Positions 11,055-22,705 of a stretch of 64,000 bases of DNA are shown one piece after another. The notes beneath the pieces were generated by a model. That model saw nothing but the letters and a program-made list of their open reading frames with translations. It made no database searches and was not told where the DNA came from. The stretch lies in assembly GCA_039707655.1 (NCBI GenBank), contig CM077676.1, forward strand, positions 160,210,562 to 160,274,561, written 5' to 3'. Both the position numbers and the translations under genes were made by a program. Source of the DNA: Elymus sibiricus (Eukaryota > Streptophyta > Magnoliopsida > Poales > Poaceae). The number at the start of each line of letters is the position of its first letter. The stretch's first letter is position 1.

Positions 11055-12162
11055 GTTGCCGGAGTGGACGTGCCGTTGTTTTTCCGGCTATTTTGATTCA
11101 TGTGTGTTGAGGTGGCCGATCGAACTTTGGGTCATTTTAAAGCGCAGGGCGGTCCATGCGTGCAACTGTTTTGCGTCGTGCCGTTTGCGCTGGTAGCCGA
11201 CACTGCCATTACAACGTCATGGAGGAAATATTCCGATCCGAAAGATCATAGCATCTATTACATTCCATGGTCCACCAGAAATAAATGAAGCACATGCATG
11301 GTCCTTTGCAAATATTCCATCTTGTGAGAGACTTCTCCTGGACGGGACTTGGATTATAATTTAAGCAAAGTATATAGAGCAAGGCTTGAGGCAAGCCAAT
11401 AAGGAAACAGGTTAAAAAAAGAGAAGTTTTGCTAAATCTCAGGCAACTGAAATTCTTTTTTGCTTCAGTCGATTTTTGTGCGTGCGTGCGTGAGGCGTCG
11501 CATGCGCACAATTGGCCAATTACTCCACTGAACATGCAGCCTCTGATGGCGTACACTTTCAATGTATACATACAACTACTTTACATTATATGTGTAAATT
11601 GTATTAGAGTACGAACATTTCATTATTATAAGTTTTTCTTGCATACTATAAAAAGTGTAATTTCTGCGCAAATTGGCTGGAAATTTTTGTTGTAAGTTGT
11701 TTTCATTTTCTTTCTGTTGTAAGGGTAATATCAATGCCATTAATTCATTTTTTTGAGGGGTTCATTTTTTTAAAATATCTTACTATTTTGTGCGTATCTA
11801 AGTTAAACCCGGGCATGAGTGGCCTGGATCAACAAGCCTGGGTCAGGCTCGGACCTCACTTTCCCGCCCATAGCCCAAACTGAAGCCCGAGAATAGATTG
11901 GTGAAACGTTATGAGAAAAATATGTATAATATAGTATTATTTATTCCTAAAAATAGGTATATTGTTAAAATGCACAGATAGTGTTTTTTTCCGTGGGTCA
12001 GGGGCCAGGCTTGGGCTTGGGATTTCATGGTCCGGCTTTACAAAGCCCTGCCGGAAACCCGACATGATTCGGGCAAAGCCCTGCCCAGGTTTAGTGTGAC
12101 ATGCAAGTACTATAAAATATGTTTGTAAATTATACTAGTGTGGAAATTGAGGGGGGCGTTTT
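11055..12162. other. KCS upstream region and unclassified intergenic DNA
   Basis: The proximal ~190 bp are similar to the upstream region of the truncated KCS copy (18,526-18,690), so the duplication included promoter sequence. From about 11,800 to 12,080 a GC-richer stretch with repeated gggc/cccag words looks like an old repeat that I cannot classify. No ORF is supported. Confidence 0.4.
11134..11142 (-). promoter_or_regulatory. Probable TATA box of the KCS gene
   Basis: The minus strand reads ctttaaaat about 80-90 bp upstream of the KCS ATG. The truncated KCS copy has attttaaaa (18,606-18,615) at almost the same distance from its own ATG, although the surrounding upstream sequence has diverged. 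Confidence 0.45.
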
Positions 12163-12781
12163 GGAGCTTGGCTTCCATGAAGGCCATTTAAAAAAAATCA
12201 AAATTCAAACTTCTCAGTTTAAAAAATTACTGATTTTTTTTGTACAAGTAAACAAGGATGTGATGTGTATGTGTGTAAAATTTCAGGATGAAATACCTTC
12301 AAATGTGATCTATGAAAAAAACAAATTCATGGACTTTGAGGATGAATAGTGCATCTACCAAAAAGTTTCATTTTTTTGTGTAGCACACATTTTAGCGTAT
12401 TTCGTCCTGAAAATGTACACATTAATACATTATGTCTCTAAGTATATGTGTATTTGTTTTCAATTTTTGTGAAACATCCAAATTTGAATTTTGATCATTT
12501 CAATGTGATGTGTATGCGTGTAAAATTTCAGGATGAAATACCTTGAAATGTGCTATTAAAAAAACAAATTCATGGACTTTGAGGATGAATAGTGCATCTA
12601 CCAAAAAGCTTCATATTTGTTTTTTTGTGTGTAGCACACATTTTAACGTATTTCGTCCTGAAAATTTACCCATTGGTACATTATGTCACTTAGTATATGT
12701 GTACTTGTTTTCAATTTTTTTGAAACATGCAAATTTGAATTTTGATCATTTCAAATTTGGCCTCCATGGAGGCTGATCTCC
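12163..12781. mobile_element. MITE-like element with inverted termini and an internal duplication
   Basis: The left end ggagcttggcttccatgaag is an imperfect inverted match to the right end, which reads cttccatgg-type sequence into gatctcc (the reverse complement starts ggagatcagcctccatgg). There is no coding capacity. The size (~620 bp) fits a Mutator-like non-autonomous element. The target-site duplication is unclear: gcgttttgg on the left and gcattttgg on the right match 8 of 9 but do not abut the inverted ends cleanly. Confidence 0.5.
12261..12757. repeat. ~245-bp tandem duplication inside the MITE
   Basis: Copy 1 (about 12,261-12,505) and copy 2 (about 12,506-12,757) share long stretches such as taaaatttcaggatgaaata, gactttgaggatgaatagtg and cgtatttcgtcctgaaaat. 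They differ by scattered substitutions and small indels. Confidence 0.8.
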
Positions 12782-13595
12782 ATTGAGCATTTTGGTCGAA
12801 AATTGCACTATTATATACTTATCTTTGCATACTATTTTTTTTAATTTCCGTGCAAGTTTTTTTCTTGTTATTTTCTAAATTCTTTAAGGGCAATACCAAT
12901 GCCACTAATTCATTTTTTTATTTTAGTTTAAGTCTATAAGGGGGGGGGGGGGGGGGGTGGAGTAAATCGGAAGGTGGAGAGCTATTTGACTGAACGCCAA
13001 AAAAAAATCCAAGCGCCCCTCAAATAGATGCCCCTTTGTTGTTTAAATACTTGATATTTAAGTTCTATATCAATATGTGAGCAGATCATACCATTGTCTG
13101 AAAGTTACACCACTATTTGCTTGTTTTTAGCATACCACGGAGCAGTGTAAGTTCTATGCATACTGTGTGCAATTTTTTTTATCCTTTGGTTAAAGTTTTC
13201 TTTCTTCATTTCATTCTTCTTTTAAAGTATACCAATGACCTTAATTCATTCTACCTTTATTTTTTTGTTTTCTTTCTTTATTAGATTATTTTTTCCTTTT
13301 TGTTGAAAAGGAGGTTGAAACCCCTGGCCTCTGCATCGAGCGATGCACACAACATTTTTTTTATTAATTATTCAACGAAGCCTTACAAAGTAATACATCA
13401 ATAAGTCTGAAGCCACCTCCTCCTACCAACTTGATGAAGGAGGTGGACATGATCAGGGCCGCTTGCCTAGACCTCACACCAACACCTAACATATAAATTC
13501 GGAGGCCTCAACCAAGCCGCCCAATGGAGGGGTGGGGGCACAAACCGGTCCAGCAGTCTCTCAGCGGGCACTGCATGCGCATGCTCCAGAGGCCG
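12782..13595. other. Unclassified intergenic repeat with a G homopolymer
   Basis: It contains a run of about 18 G near 12,940-12,957. From about 13,310 on there is a moderately GC-rich non-coding stretch (cctctgcatcgagcgatgcacac...) that resembles a dispersed grass repeat I cannot name. No ORF. Confidence 0.35.
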
Positions 13596-15145
13596 TGCTA
13601 CTTGTGAGCTGCGTTGGGTTTTTCCCCGAAGAGGAAGGGAGAAGCAATATAGTAGCGGATAGTATTTCCCTTAGTAGAGAACCAAGGTTATCGAACCAAT
13701 AGGAGATTCACACAAACAAAGGTCGACAGTACCTACAAACACAAAAATAAAATACTTGCACCCAACGCGGGCAAGAGGGTTGTCAATCCCCTTGTACTCG
13801 TTAATTGCAAGGATTAATTTTGATAGTGATAGATTTATAAATTGCAAAAGTAAATAAAAAGAAATAAACTGCAGCGGTTTTTTTAGGGTTTTAGTAAATA
13901 TGGTGAATGGACCCGGAGGCCATAGTTTTCACTAGAGGCATCTCTCTCAAGAACATAACATACCGTGGGTAAACAAATTACTGTTGGGCAATTAATAGAA
14001 AAACACATAGTTATGATGTTATTCATGGCATGATCAGTACATAGGAATTACGTCCGTGACAAGTAGACCGAAACGATTCTGCATCTACATCTACCACTAT
14101 TACTCCATCCCTCGACCGCTATCCAGCATGCATCTTAAGGTATTAAGTTCATAACAAACAGAGTAATGCTTGAAGCATGATGACATAATATAGACAGAAT
14201 AAAACCAATAAATATGATCGAACCCCGTCGTTTTACCCTTAGTAGCAATAATACAAATACGTGCCTCGCTACTCCTCCTGTCACAGAGTGAGGACACCGC
14301 AAGATTGAACCTGCTACTATGCACCACTTCCACTTCAGATCTAATCATCAACTTGGCCAAAGAAAACTCATAGATCGGAAAGCATTACATAGCTATAACA
14401 ATCACACATAATAAAGTTCAGAATATAACTCAATTACTTTAAATGAATAAACTGATCATAAACCCACAATTCATCGGATCCCAACAAACACACCGCAAAA
14501 GAAGATTACATCGAATAGAACTCCGAGGAGAACGTTGTATTGAAAATCAAAGAGAGAGAAAGCCATCTAACTATCACTATGGACCTGTAGGTCCTGTGGG
14601 AACTACTCACACATCATCGGAGGTGCAGCAAGGTTGATGTAGAAGCCCTCCGTGATCGATTCCTCCTCCGGCAGAGTACCGACGGAGGCCTCCAGATGGG
14701 ATCGCGGAAGAACAGAGGCTTGCGGCGGCAGAATAATTGTTTCGGGTCTCGCTTTGGGGGTTTCTGGATTTTAGGAAATTTATAGCGCTGGAATTAGGTC
14801 AAACGGAGCTACAAGGGGCCCACAAGCTCAAGTGGCGCCCCCCTTGGGGGCGCGCCGTGTGAGCTTGTGGCTCTCTCATAGATCTTCTGCCCCCCCCCCC
14901 CCCCCCGAAGCTTCTAGGGTCCCTTCTGGTCCAGAAAAAATCACCATAAAGTTTCATCGTGTTTGGACTTTGTTTGGTATGGTTTTTCTGCGAAACAATA
15001 AAATAGGCAAAAACAGAAACTGACACTGTGCATAGGTTGATAGGTTAGTTCCCAAAAATGATATAAAGTTGCATATAAAGCATACAAGATTGATAATATA
15101 ATAGGATGAAACAATAAAAATTATAGATATGTTGGAGACGTATCA
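13596..15145 (-). repeat. LTR (1550 bp) of the Gypsy element
   Basis: On the plus strand it runs from TGCTACTTGTGAGC to GACGTATCA; in transcript orientation it starts TGATACGTC and ends ACAAGTAGCA. A TATA box (ctATAAATt on the minus strand, 14,777-14,785) sits about 35 bp downstream, in transcript sense, of a strong palindrome (14,820-14,870). Confidence 0.85.
14820..14870. repeat. Promoter-proximal palindrome in the LTR U3
   Basis: The arm ccacaagctca (14,820-14,830) and its exact reverse complement tgagcttgtgg (14,860-14,870) flank a GGCGCC...GGCGCGCC core with a short C/G-rich loop. Related palindromes with different arm sequences occur at 28,050-28,108, 39,281-39,335, 42,772-42,812, 48,283-48,333, 50,036-50,102 and 52,181-52,247. 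Confidence 0.85.
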
Positions 15146-15159
15146 GCATCCCCAAGCTT
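15146..15159 (-). other. Polypurine tract
   Basis: gcatccccaagctt on the plus strand (aagcttggggatgc on the minus) abuts the LTR, identical to the PPT at 4433-4446. Confidence 0.75.
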
Positions 15160-17017
15160 AATTCCTGCTCGTCCTCGAGTAAGTAAATGATAAAAACAGA
15201 ATTTTTGATGTTGAATGCTACCTAGCATGTTTATCATGTAATCTTTTTACGGTATGCATATTGAGAAATGATGAAGTAATAAATATCAACATAATAATAT
15301 CCATGAATACTAGAAGATAATCATTAATTTTCAAAATATACAATACTTAACAAATGTTATCCCTACTCATTGAATTATGTAAGCATGGCATGACTCCATC
15401 TTCCTAACATAAATACAAATCATGAGCACCCCGGTGCCCAACCAAGCAATTGTATCATACTTTTTCTCGCTTCAGCATTTTCAACTCCACTCAATACTTG
15501 AGCGTGAGCCATGGACTAAGCACTTTGGATGACAAAAAGAACGATGATAGGGGTTTATAAGGGAAGACAAAAAATAGAGAAAGACTCACATCAACGCGGC
15601 TGATCGTTAGGCAATGGAGAGGCCTTACAATCGATGTCAATGTGAGGAGTAGGGATTGCCATGTAGCGGATGCACTAGAGCTATAAGTGTATGAAAGCTC
15701 GCTACGGAAACTAAGTGGGTGTGCATCCAACTTGCTTGCTCATGAAGACATCGGGCATTTGAGGAAGCCCGTCATCGGAATATACAAGCCAAGTTCTATA
15801 ATGTAAAGATTCCCACTAGTATATGAAAATGACAAATCATGGAGACTCTCTATATGAAGAACATGGTGCTACTTTGAAGCACAAGTGTGGTAAAAGGATA
15901 GTAACATTGCCCCTTCTCTCTTTTTCTCTTATTTTATCTCTTTTTTCTCTTTTTTTTCTTTTCGTTTTCTTCTTTTTTTCTTCTTTAGAACAATATCATG
16001 AACCTCATCCCCACTTTTTCGAGGACTCATCGGTCTCCATCATTTTTTACCTCACTGGGACAATGCTTTAATAATGATGATCATCACACTTTTATTTACT
16101 TACAAATCGATAAAACCGAAAAAGATATGACTCTATATGAATGTTTCTGGCAGTGTACCAGGATGTGCAATGATCTAGCGTAACATATATAACAATGATG
16201 AATGGTGTCTTTGCCACAAATATCATGTCAGCTCTATGATCATGCAAAGCAATATGATGATGATCACATAAGTCATGTGACTAGTAACGATGGAAGTTGC
16301 ATGGCAATATATTTCGGGATGGCTAGGGAAATGCCATGATAGGTAGGTATGGTGGCTGTTTTGAGGAAGAATATAGGCTTGTGTGTGATAGAGCGTGTCA
16401 TATCATGAGATTTGGATGCACCGGCGAAGTTTGCACCAACTCTCGCGGTGAGAACGGGCAATGCACGGTACCGAAGAGGCTGGCAAAATATGGATAGGTG
16501 GAAGTGTTTTAGTCCATAAACTCACATTAGTCATAAAGAACTCAAATATTTATTGCGAAGCCTATTAGCCCTCGAAGCAAAGTACTACCCGCATGCTCCT
16601 AAAAAGGAGGTTGGTAGGAGTTAACCATCGCGCGCCCCCGATTAAATCAACACAAAGAATTTCAATGAGGAATACAAATGCTCCAATATCCCAGCCATGC
16701 TATAACCCACACTTAAATGAGTAGTGCATAACAAGCTTTAATCTCGATATTTGTACTAACCAATGATTATGGACTAATACCCTTTCATATTATGACATCA
16801 ATATCATTAAATCATACACTTCTTATTTAGTGATCTACATGAAAGTTTTTATTATACCACTCTTGTATACCTATCATTTTTGGACTAGTCATATAACCCG
16901 TGCAAATTACCACTTCCTATTAAAAGACTCTCAAAAAGATATAAGTGAAGCATGAGAGTGCAAATGATTTCTATAAAATATAATCACCACCGTGCTCTAA
17001 AGATATAAGTGAAGCAC

Positions 17018-18333
17018 ACTGGGAGGCTGATGCCAAGAAGCGCAAATATCATATGATTAGGTGGGCAGACTTATGTCGTCCCAAGAGCCAGGGCGGACTC
17101 GGTATTTCGAATACCAGAAAAAAAATGAACTTTTTGCTTCTTACCAAATGGATTTGGAAAATTGCCCAGAACGACGATGGCTTGTGGGCTATGATTTTGA
17201 AGGCCAAATATTTCCCGAATTGTTCTTTCTTTGCCTCGAACATTAAGGGATCTCAAATCTAGAATGGGATTCAGAAATGCAAGGAAATCTTCTTCCCTCG
17301 CCCAAAATTTAATATCAGGGATGGGAAAGACACTAAGTTTTGGTTGGCCGCCTGGTGCGCTGATAAACCTCTGTATGCTTTATACCCTAGTCTGTACACC
17401 ATCGCGGCTAACCCCCACAGCATGGTAAATGAAGTTGTTGATGCCGGGATAGCCAACATTGGGTTTCTCAGAGACCTAAATCAGGTGGAACAAACGGCGT
17501 TTGTCCCCTTGCAAAACTCTTTGAGTCTTTGCCAGCTTTCCCTGTCCAAGGACATGAATTCATGGGCTCTAGAATCCTCCGGCAATTCCTTGATCAAATC
17601 TACCTACGCCAAGTTGGTAAACAGCCCTAAGGTCAATTTTGCTAAAGCCTTGTGGGCTGCTAGGGTGCCACCCAAAGTGCGCATTTATCTTTGGCAAGCG
17701 GCTCTAGAACGTCTGCCTTCAGCGATTAATCTCCAAAAGTGCCATGGTCCGGGCAACGGTAACTGTGCCCTTTGTGGAGTGCCCGAAGCCGCAAGTCACA
17801 TTTTATTTCAGTGTTCCCCTGCTAGATTTTTATGGAGTTGCGTTCATGAATGCTTTGGCACTAATTGGAACCCTTCCTCCATGTCAGATATGCTTGTCAT
17901 TCTCCAAAACTCAAGTGGCCAGACTTGTAGACTCGCGTGGAGAACTTTCGGGGCCTTAGCTTGGGCTCTTTGGACTTCCCGTAACAAATTGGCCATTGAG
18001 GGGATTATTCCTTCCCACCCTGCTAACTATATTTTTAAATGGGCTATGTTTTTTCAGCAATAGAGACCTCTAGAGAAGAGGAAGGGCTGTGATGCGACAA
18101 CGACGATTCTTGCCAAGATCAAACTTCTTTACGCAGTCCTCAAGAGCGCCTAAGTCTGCAATTTCCTTAACTTTACTTTTAGCATCTTAGCGCTCATTCA
18201 TCGAGTTGCGATTTGTACCCTAAACTTTATTTTGCTTCAGTATCTGGCTTGTACAACTATGACGTTGTTTCGGCCATGTTGGCATTATTAATTTAAAGCC
18301 AGACGCTGCTTGTGCCTGTTTCTAAAAAAAAAA
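17018..18333 (+). pseudogene. 5'-truncated L1-type LINE (C-terminal RT and zf-RVT, poly-A end)
   Basis: From about 17,018 the plus strand reads WEADAKKRKYHMIRW-ADLCRPKSQGGLGI, a standard plant LINE segment. After one stop and frameshift (about 17,260) an open frame at 17,344-18,063 carries the zf-RVT domain with a CALCGVPEAASHILFQC pattern. The copy ends in a run of ten A at 18,324-18,333. Directly after the A-run comes the KCS fragment. I see no target-site duplication: the sequence after the A-run is not found near 17,018. Confidence 0.85.
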
Positions 18334-18525
18334 GACGGTCACGAAAACGTGAACCTGCCGCAAGCCATGGAGACGGCAGAGGATCTCCTTGGGTCCGAGC
18401 TGTGCAACTTCATGGAGAACGATGATGGCTGTGAGCGGTGCGACGATGACGACGAGGAAGTTGTTCACGACAAGCTGGAACAAGGGTTTGAGGTGCTTGT
18501 TGACATGGGGTGGTGAGATTACCAT
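18334..18525 (-). pseudogene. Truncated second copy of the KCS gene (N-terminal ~64 codons)
   Basis: The minus strand encodes MVISPPHVNKHLKPLFQLV and then a membrane segment ending in RLHGLRQVHVF. This matches residues 1-66 of the intact KCS at 9606-11054 with one codon missing near residue 12. It covers the first membrane anchor and stops where the LINE A-tail begins. Upstream homology continues to about 18,690 and includes the TATA-like motif at 18,606-18,615. The rest of the gene is absent from the window. It is a relic of a tandem or segmental duplication, not a working gene. Confidence 0.85.
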
Positions 18526-19084
18526 GCTTCTGAAGCACCCATGTAGTGAAGGTGTCGTGGCTTTGTTGTTGATTCATAGGTGATGAAGGTGTCGAAACTT
18601 AGGAGATTTTAAAACGCGCCACAACATTGACGCATGCAACTTTTTATGCCATTCGCTTGTAGTTGTAGCCGATGCTGTCACCATTACAAGAAATCATTCT
18701 GGCTCGACACCATCTTGTGAAAGTTGTCAACTGTCACATCTTGGTGTCTTCTCGACTCGTGGTCTCGTGGATACAAACTTCATTATTTCCTAATTCTCAT
18801 GTTTCCAATCTTACAGAACACATGATAATGTGTCTTGGATGAGCTGTTGATGTGTGTCGGAGGTTAATTCATCTGTGCTACCAAAGAACGTTATAGCTCT
18901 TTAATCAGTTGTTGGTGGGTGGCAATATGGGTGAGAGTGATCTATACAGTAACGCGTTTCTTTGATCAGGAAAAGGAGCGAGATTTTTTTATGCTCTAGG
19001 ATGGAAGGACAAGAGTGATTTTCAAGTACATCAATCGTAAATGTAAGGACAAACAACATTATTTCTTGCCCATGGGCATCCGGG
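18526..19084. other. Duplicated KCS upstream region and unclassified DNA
   Basis: The first ~165 bp resemble the KCS promoter region. Beyond that no ORF or repeat is recognised. Confidence 0.45.
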
Positions 19085-19500
19085 CACCAAATCGGACAGT
19101 TTTAGGAAAGCTGGCCATCCAACCCGATACATCAAATAAAAGCGGACACAATATTTTTTTATTAATATTAGGAATTTTGTTATATAAAAAATTTAACCGC
19201 GTCAGAGTCCAGCGCTTAGCCGTCGACTTCATTGGTGGAAGTTTTCGTTACTGAGCTGGCCCATTTTCGCGCGCAGTTTAGGAAAAATAGAACACCAAAT
19301 CGGACAGTTTTAGGAAAGCTGGCCATCCAACCCGATACATCAAATAAAAGCGGACACAATATTTTTTTATTAATATTAGGAATTTTGTTATATAAAAAAA
19401 TTAACCGCGTCAGAGTCCAGCGCTTAGCCGTCGACTTCATTGGTGGAAGTTTTCGTTACTGAGCTGGCCCATTTTCGCGCGCAGTTTAGGAAAAATAGAA
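19085..19500. repeat. 208-bp tandem duplication
   Basis: 19,085-19,292 and 19,293-19,500 are nearly identical head-to-tail copies. The one difference noticed is in the A/T run before 'aaccgcgtcagag'. Neither copy contains a credible gene. Near identity suggests a recent event or an assembly artefact. Confidence 0.9.
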
Positions 19501-20388
19501 GGGAAAAAGGGGGGACGCACAAGGGATCGATCCTTGTTCGCCGCGGATAAACCAAGCGCGACAAGCCACCGTGCCCGCCCATAGTTCGTGTTAACTAAAA
19601 GGGATGCGGCCTACTTGAAGCAAGTCGAGATTGTTTTCTCCGGTTTTTTCCTTTTTTTCTTTCTTTTCTTTTTTCTTCTCCGTTTTTTCTTTTTTCTTCT
19701 CCGTTTTTTATTTTTCTTCTCCGCTTTGTTTCTTTTTTCTCCTTGTTTTTCTCTTTGTTTCCCATTCTACATTCTTATATACATGATCAACATTTTTTTA
19801 AATACTTGTTCAACATTTTTCAAATACTTGCTCAACATTTATTCAAATACTTGTTCAACATTTTTATATACATGGTCAACATTTTTTTTCAAATACTTGT
19901 TTAAAATTTTTCAAATACTTGTTCAACATTTCTTAAAATACTTGTTCAACATTTTTCAAATACTTGTTCAACATTTTTATATACATGATCAACATTTTTT
20001 CAAATGTTTTTTGAACAGTGTTTTTAGTAATATATATATTTCGAATATTTTAAAGTATAAACAAAAGCACAAAAATAAAAGTAAATTTTCAGGGCTAAAT
20101 AAAAGTAAAAAAGAAAACAAAAAACGTAAAAAGGAGGCTGTGGCCTCCTGCGCTCATGGGTCGGCCCAGCTCGCTCGCCCTTCAGCGAGTCCGAAGCCAG
20201 ACTCGCTGAAGGCGAGACATAGTCGCGCCCGCTATGTGCCACTTGTTGCGACGCCTAGGCACGCCTCGTCTGTAGGGAGCCTGAACTGGGCCGGCCAGCA
20301 ACCAATTGTCGCGTCGTGTTGACGTCATGTTTGATTTTATTTTTGTTTTTTGTTTTTGCTTCGCAATTCTTTTTTACTTTTCTTTATA
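19501..20388. repeat. Pyrimidine tract and CAACATTTTT minisatellite block
   Basis: A T/C-rich tract (about 19,630-19,770) is followed by about ten diverged repeats of a 20-23 bp unit, caaatacttgttcaacattttt (19,780-20,005), then AT-rich DNA and a GC-rich part with tgggccggcca (about 20,287). The long open frame across this block is a low-complexity artefact. Confidence 0.6.
20174..20215. repeat. Short perfect-stem hairpin
   Basis: ccttcagcgagtc and gactcgctgaagg face each other across an 8-nt loop. The stem extends to ctcgcc/ggcgag with a single bulged C, about 17 bp in total. Confidence 0.8.
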
Positions 20389-20397
20389 TTTCCAAAT

Positions 20398-20774
20398 GGA
20401 CAAATGTTTCCTACCACCCGGTGGTAGTTACCACCATTTAAGTTTACTATGTTGTATGTAGTATCTATCAAATCGAAGAGTGTGTATGCATAGTACGTAG
20501 TATATAAAAATGTTTAGGTAGTACATATACTACTTTTTAGGTAGTATATATCATATTTTGAGTATACTCCTTTTTACCTACAAATATATACGTATTTCAC
20601 AAATATAGTAAAAACCATGGGTCACCTTGTAATTTTTTCATATAACTCACTTTGGAATATCTTATATATAGCATGTGAACATACTTACAATGATAAAGTA
20701 GTATATATACTACAACATAGTAGTATATGAGACATGTGGGGTAACTACTCATGGGTGGTAGGATGTATTTTCCC
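20398..20774. mobile_element. MITE (377 bp) with ~9-bp target duplication
   Basis: The left end ggacaaatgtttcctaccacc and the right end ggtggtaggatgtattttccc are imperfect inverted repeats. They are flanked by tttccaaat (20,389-20,397) and tttcaaaat (20,775-20,783), which match at 8 of 9 positions. Size and 9-bp duplication fit a Mutator-like MITE. No coding capacity. Confidence 0.65.
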
Positions 20775-20783
20775 TTTCAAAAT

Positions 20784-20787
<4 letters not shown>

Positions 20788-20876
<89 letters not shown>
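20788..20876. repeat. (AT)n microsatellite
   Basis: About 44 uninterrupted AT dinucleotides. Confidence 0.95.
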
Positions 20877-20878
<2 letters not shown>

Positions 20879-21384
20879 CAAAAATACTTTACATCAAATT
20901 TGAAAAATGTTAATCTTGCATTTGAAAAATGTTAAACGTGTATACAAAATATTTTTTATGTATACGAAAAATGTATAGCATGAACGAAAATAGTGTAAAT
21001 ATTAATCATGTGTATGAAAAATGTTTCTGACAATTAAAAAATGTCACACATCTCAAAAAAATGTACATGACATTTCAAAAAAAGTTTATACAATGTAAAA
21101 AATGTTCATGTAATTCAATTAAAATGCAGCATACATTCTAAAAAATGTACATCATATTTAAAAAAATCTTCACATGTTTTGAAAAATATGTTCATGACAT
21201 TTTCAAAAAATGTTTGTACAATGTACAAAAATATGCATAGTTCAAACAAATGTTTTTAATTATTCGATGTTTCAACATGTATTTGAGAAATTGTTTAAAA
21301 CACATCTAATAAATATATTCAAAACAATTTTTTGTAAAAATATTAAACATTTATTTAAAAAATGATATATGTGTATAAAAATGT

Positions 21385-21388
<4 letters not shown>
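20877..21388. repeat. AT-rich block with dispersed AAAAATGTT motifs
   Basis: Repeated (c/g)aaaaaatgt words resemble the inverse of the CAACATTTTT units at 19,780-20,005. No ORF. Confidence 0.5.

Positions 21389-21447
<59 letters not shown>
21389..21447. repeat. (AT)n microsatellite
   Basis: About 29 AT dinucleotides. Confidence 0.95.
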
Positions 21448-21449
<2 letters not shown>

Positions 21450-21774
21450 GTACGATGTGTATCAAAAAGTAATAATGTGTTAAAAAAAACCAACAAAGAA
21501 ACAAAAAAAGCGAAGAAACCAAAAAAAAATCCAAGAAAGAAGCAAAGAAAACAACGTATAAAGACGGAGAAAAAATAAAAATCGATGGAAACCGTTGAAA
21601 AACAAAAAAACCAAAAAAAATAAAGAACAAAAGAAAAACAAAGAAAATCGGCAAAAAAACAAAGAAAGTCGAAGGAAAAAAACAACAACAAACGAAAAAC
21701 AAAAAAAGAGGAAAAAAAGGGAAGAAACCAATCGAACGCAATGAACGTATGCAGACGAGCGAAGGCATGGAACA
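21448..21774. repeat. Purine-rich A/G tract
   Basis: From 21,480 to about 21,725 the plus strand is almost pure A/G with scattered C (aaagaaacaaaaaaagcgaag). The Phe/Leu-rich minus-strand ORFs across it are artefacts. The block ends at ttgggccggccagt (about 21,785), sharing ggccggcca with 20,287. Confidence 0.6.
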
Positions 21775-22705
21775 GACAAGCCATTGGGCCGGCCAGTGGT
21801 CGTCCGCCCGTAGGCAATTCCTATTAGGAGTCAGTATGAGCACATGTGGTCTATGTGGAGCGGAAGACTCTTGGCGTCATTCACTACTTGAGTGCTCAAT
21901 GGCTAGGTGTGTTGGGGCCCTAGTTGATGGAGAACTAGCAGAACATCTTTGCGAGACAACCGAGCCGAGTGATAAACAATGGATCTTCCCGATGATCGAC
22001 ACATTATCGCATGCTGCTTTTGTTAGGCTCGATGTGACTTTGTGGGCAATATGGTGGGCCAGAAGGAAAGCCATACATGAGGAGATCTTTCAACGACCGT
22101 CAGCCATGCATCAATTCATAACCAGGTTTATCGAGGAACTTGAAATGTTACTGAAGAAATCGGCCATTGCTCCGGTACAGTCAGCAAGAAGAGCAGCCCG
22201 ACCAAAAGCTCCACCTCCGGGCTTCTCTAAGATTCATGTTGATGCTGCCATTCTAGGAGCCAAGTTAGAGGTGCGGCGGCTGCTATTTGCCGGGACTTTC
22301 AGGGTAATTTCATGTGCAGTTCATCATTGCTTGTCCAAGGAATAACCCACATTGCCACTATGGAAGCAATTGCTTGTCGGGAGGCTCTATCATTGGCTGA
22401 AGACCTACATATAAGAGATTTCATCGTCGCCTCGGATTCGACATAGGTCATCACCGACATAGACAAGGGAAGCGAGGGAGCTTATGGAGCTATTATTAGT
22501 GAAATTAAGCATAGGTCTATATCTCTTAATTGCAATTTTACATTTGAAGATTGTACTACAAACACTGATGCTGATAGGTTAGCCAAGTTTTTGAACTCTC
22601 TTGATCAGGAAAGACATGTACGGTTGATGCATCCACATGACCCCTTTTGAATTCCTCTCCATCTGGAATTTGATCAATAAAACTTGGTTATGCCCCTCAA
22701 AAAAT
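21775..22705 (+). pseudogene. 3' end of an L1-type LINE with RNase H domain
   Basis: An open frame to 22,345 encodes a zf-RVT end (CGLCGAEDSWRHSLLEC) and then the start of an RNase H domain (FSKIHVDAAILGA). After a frameshift near 22,270 the next frame continues ATMEAIACREALSLAEDL and FIVASDST, giving the catalytic D, E and D of the RVT_3-type RNase H. The end near 22,690-22,705 (ctcaaaaaatatt) may be the remnant of the A-tail. The 5' part is missing. Confidence 0.8.

Larger units (their letters stand above)
13596..17017 (-). mobile_element. 3' LTR plus truncated internal region of a non-autonomous Gypsy element
   Basis: This is a minus-strand relative of the element at the left edge of the window. 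The LTR is 13,596-15,145 and the PPT 15,146-15,159. The non-coding 3' internal region continues to about 17,017, where LINE sequence starts. The internal part is collinear with 1409-4432 (reverse complement) and with 42,977-45,130. The gag-position ORF and the 5' LTR are missing. Confidence 0.8.

Noticed and set aside
12937..12957. G-run read as an assembly gap or telomeric sequence
   Set aside because: It is a simple homopolymer with no TTTAGGG units; similar runs occur at several LTR loops in the window.
19588..20322. 244-aa ORF rich in Phe, Thr, Ile
   Set aside because: It translates the pyrimidine tract and the CAACATTTTT minisatellite.
21272..21843. Minus-strand Phe-rich ORFs that look like membrane proteins
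   Set aside because: They come from the A/G tract and the (AT)n repeat; hydrophobicity is a composition artefact.
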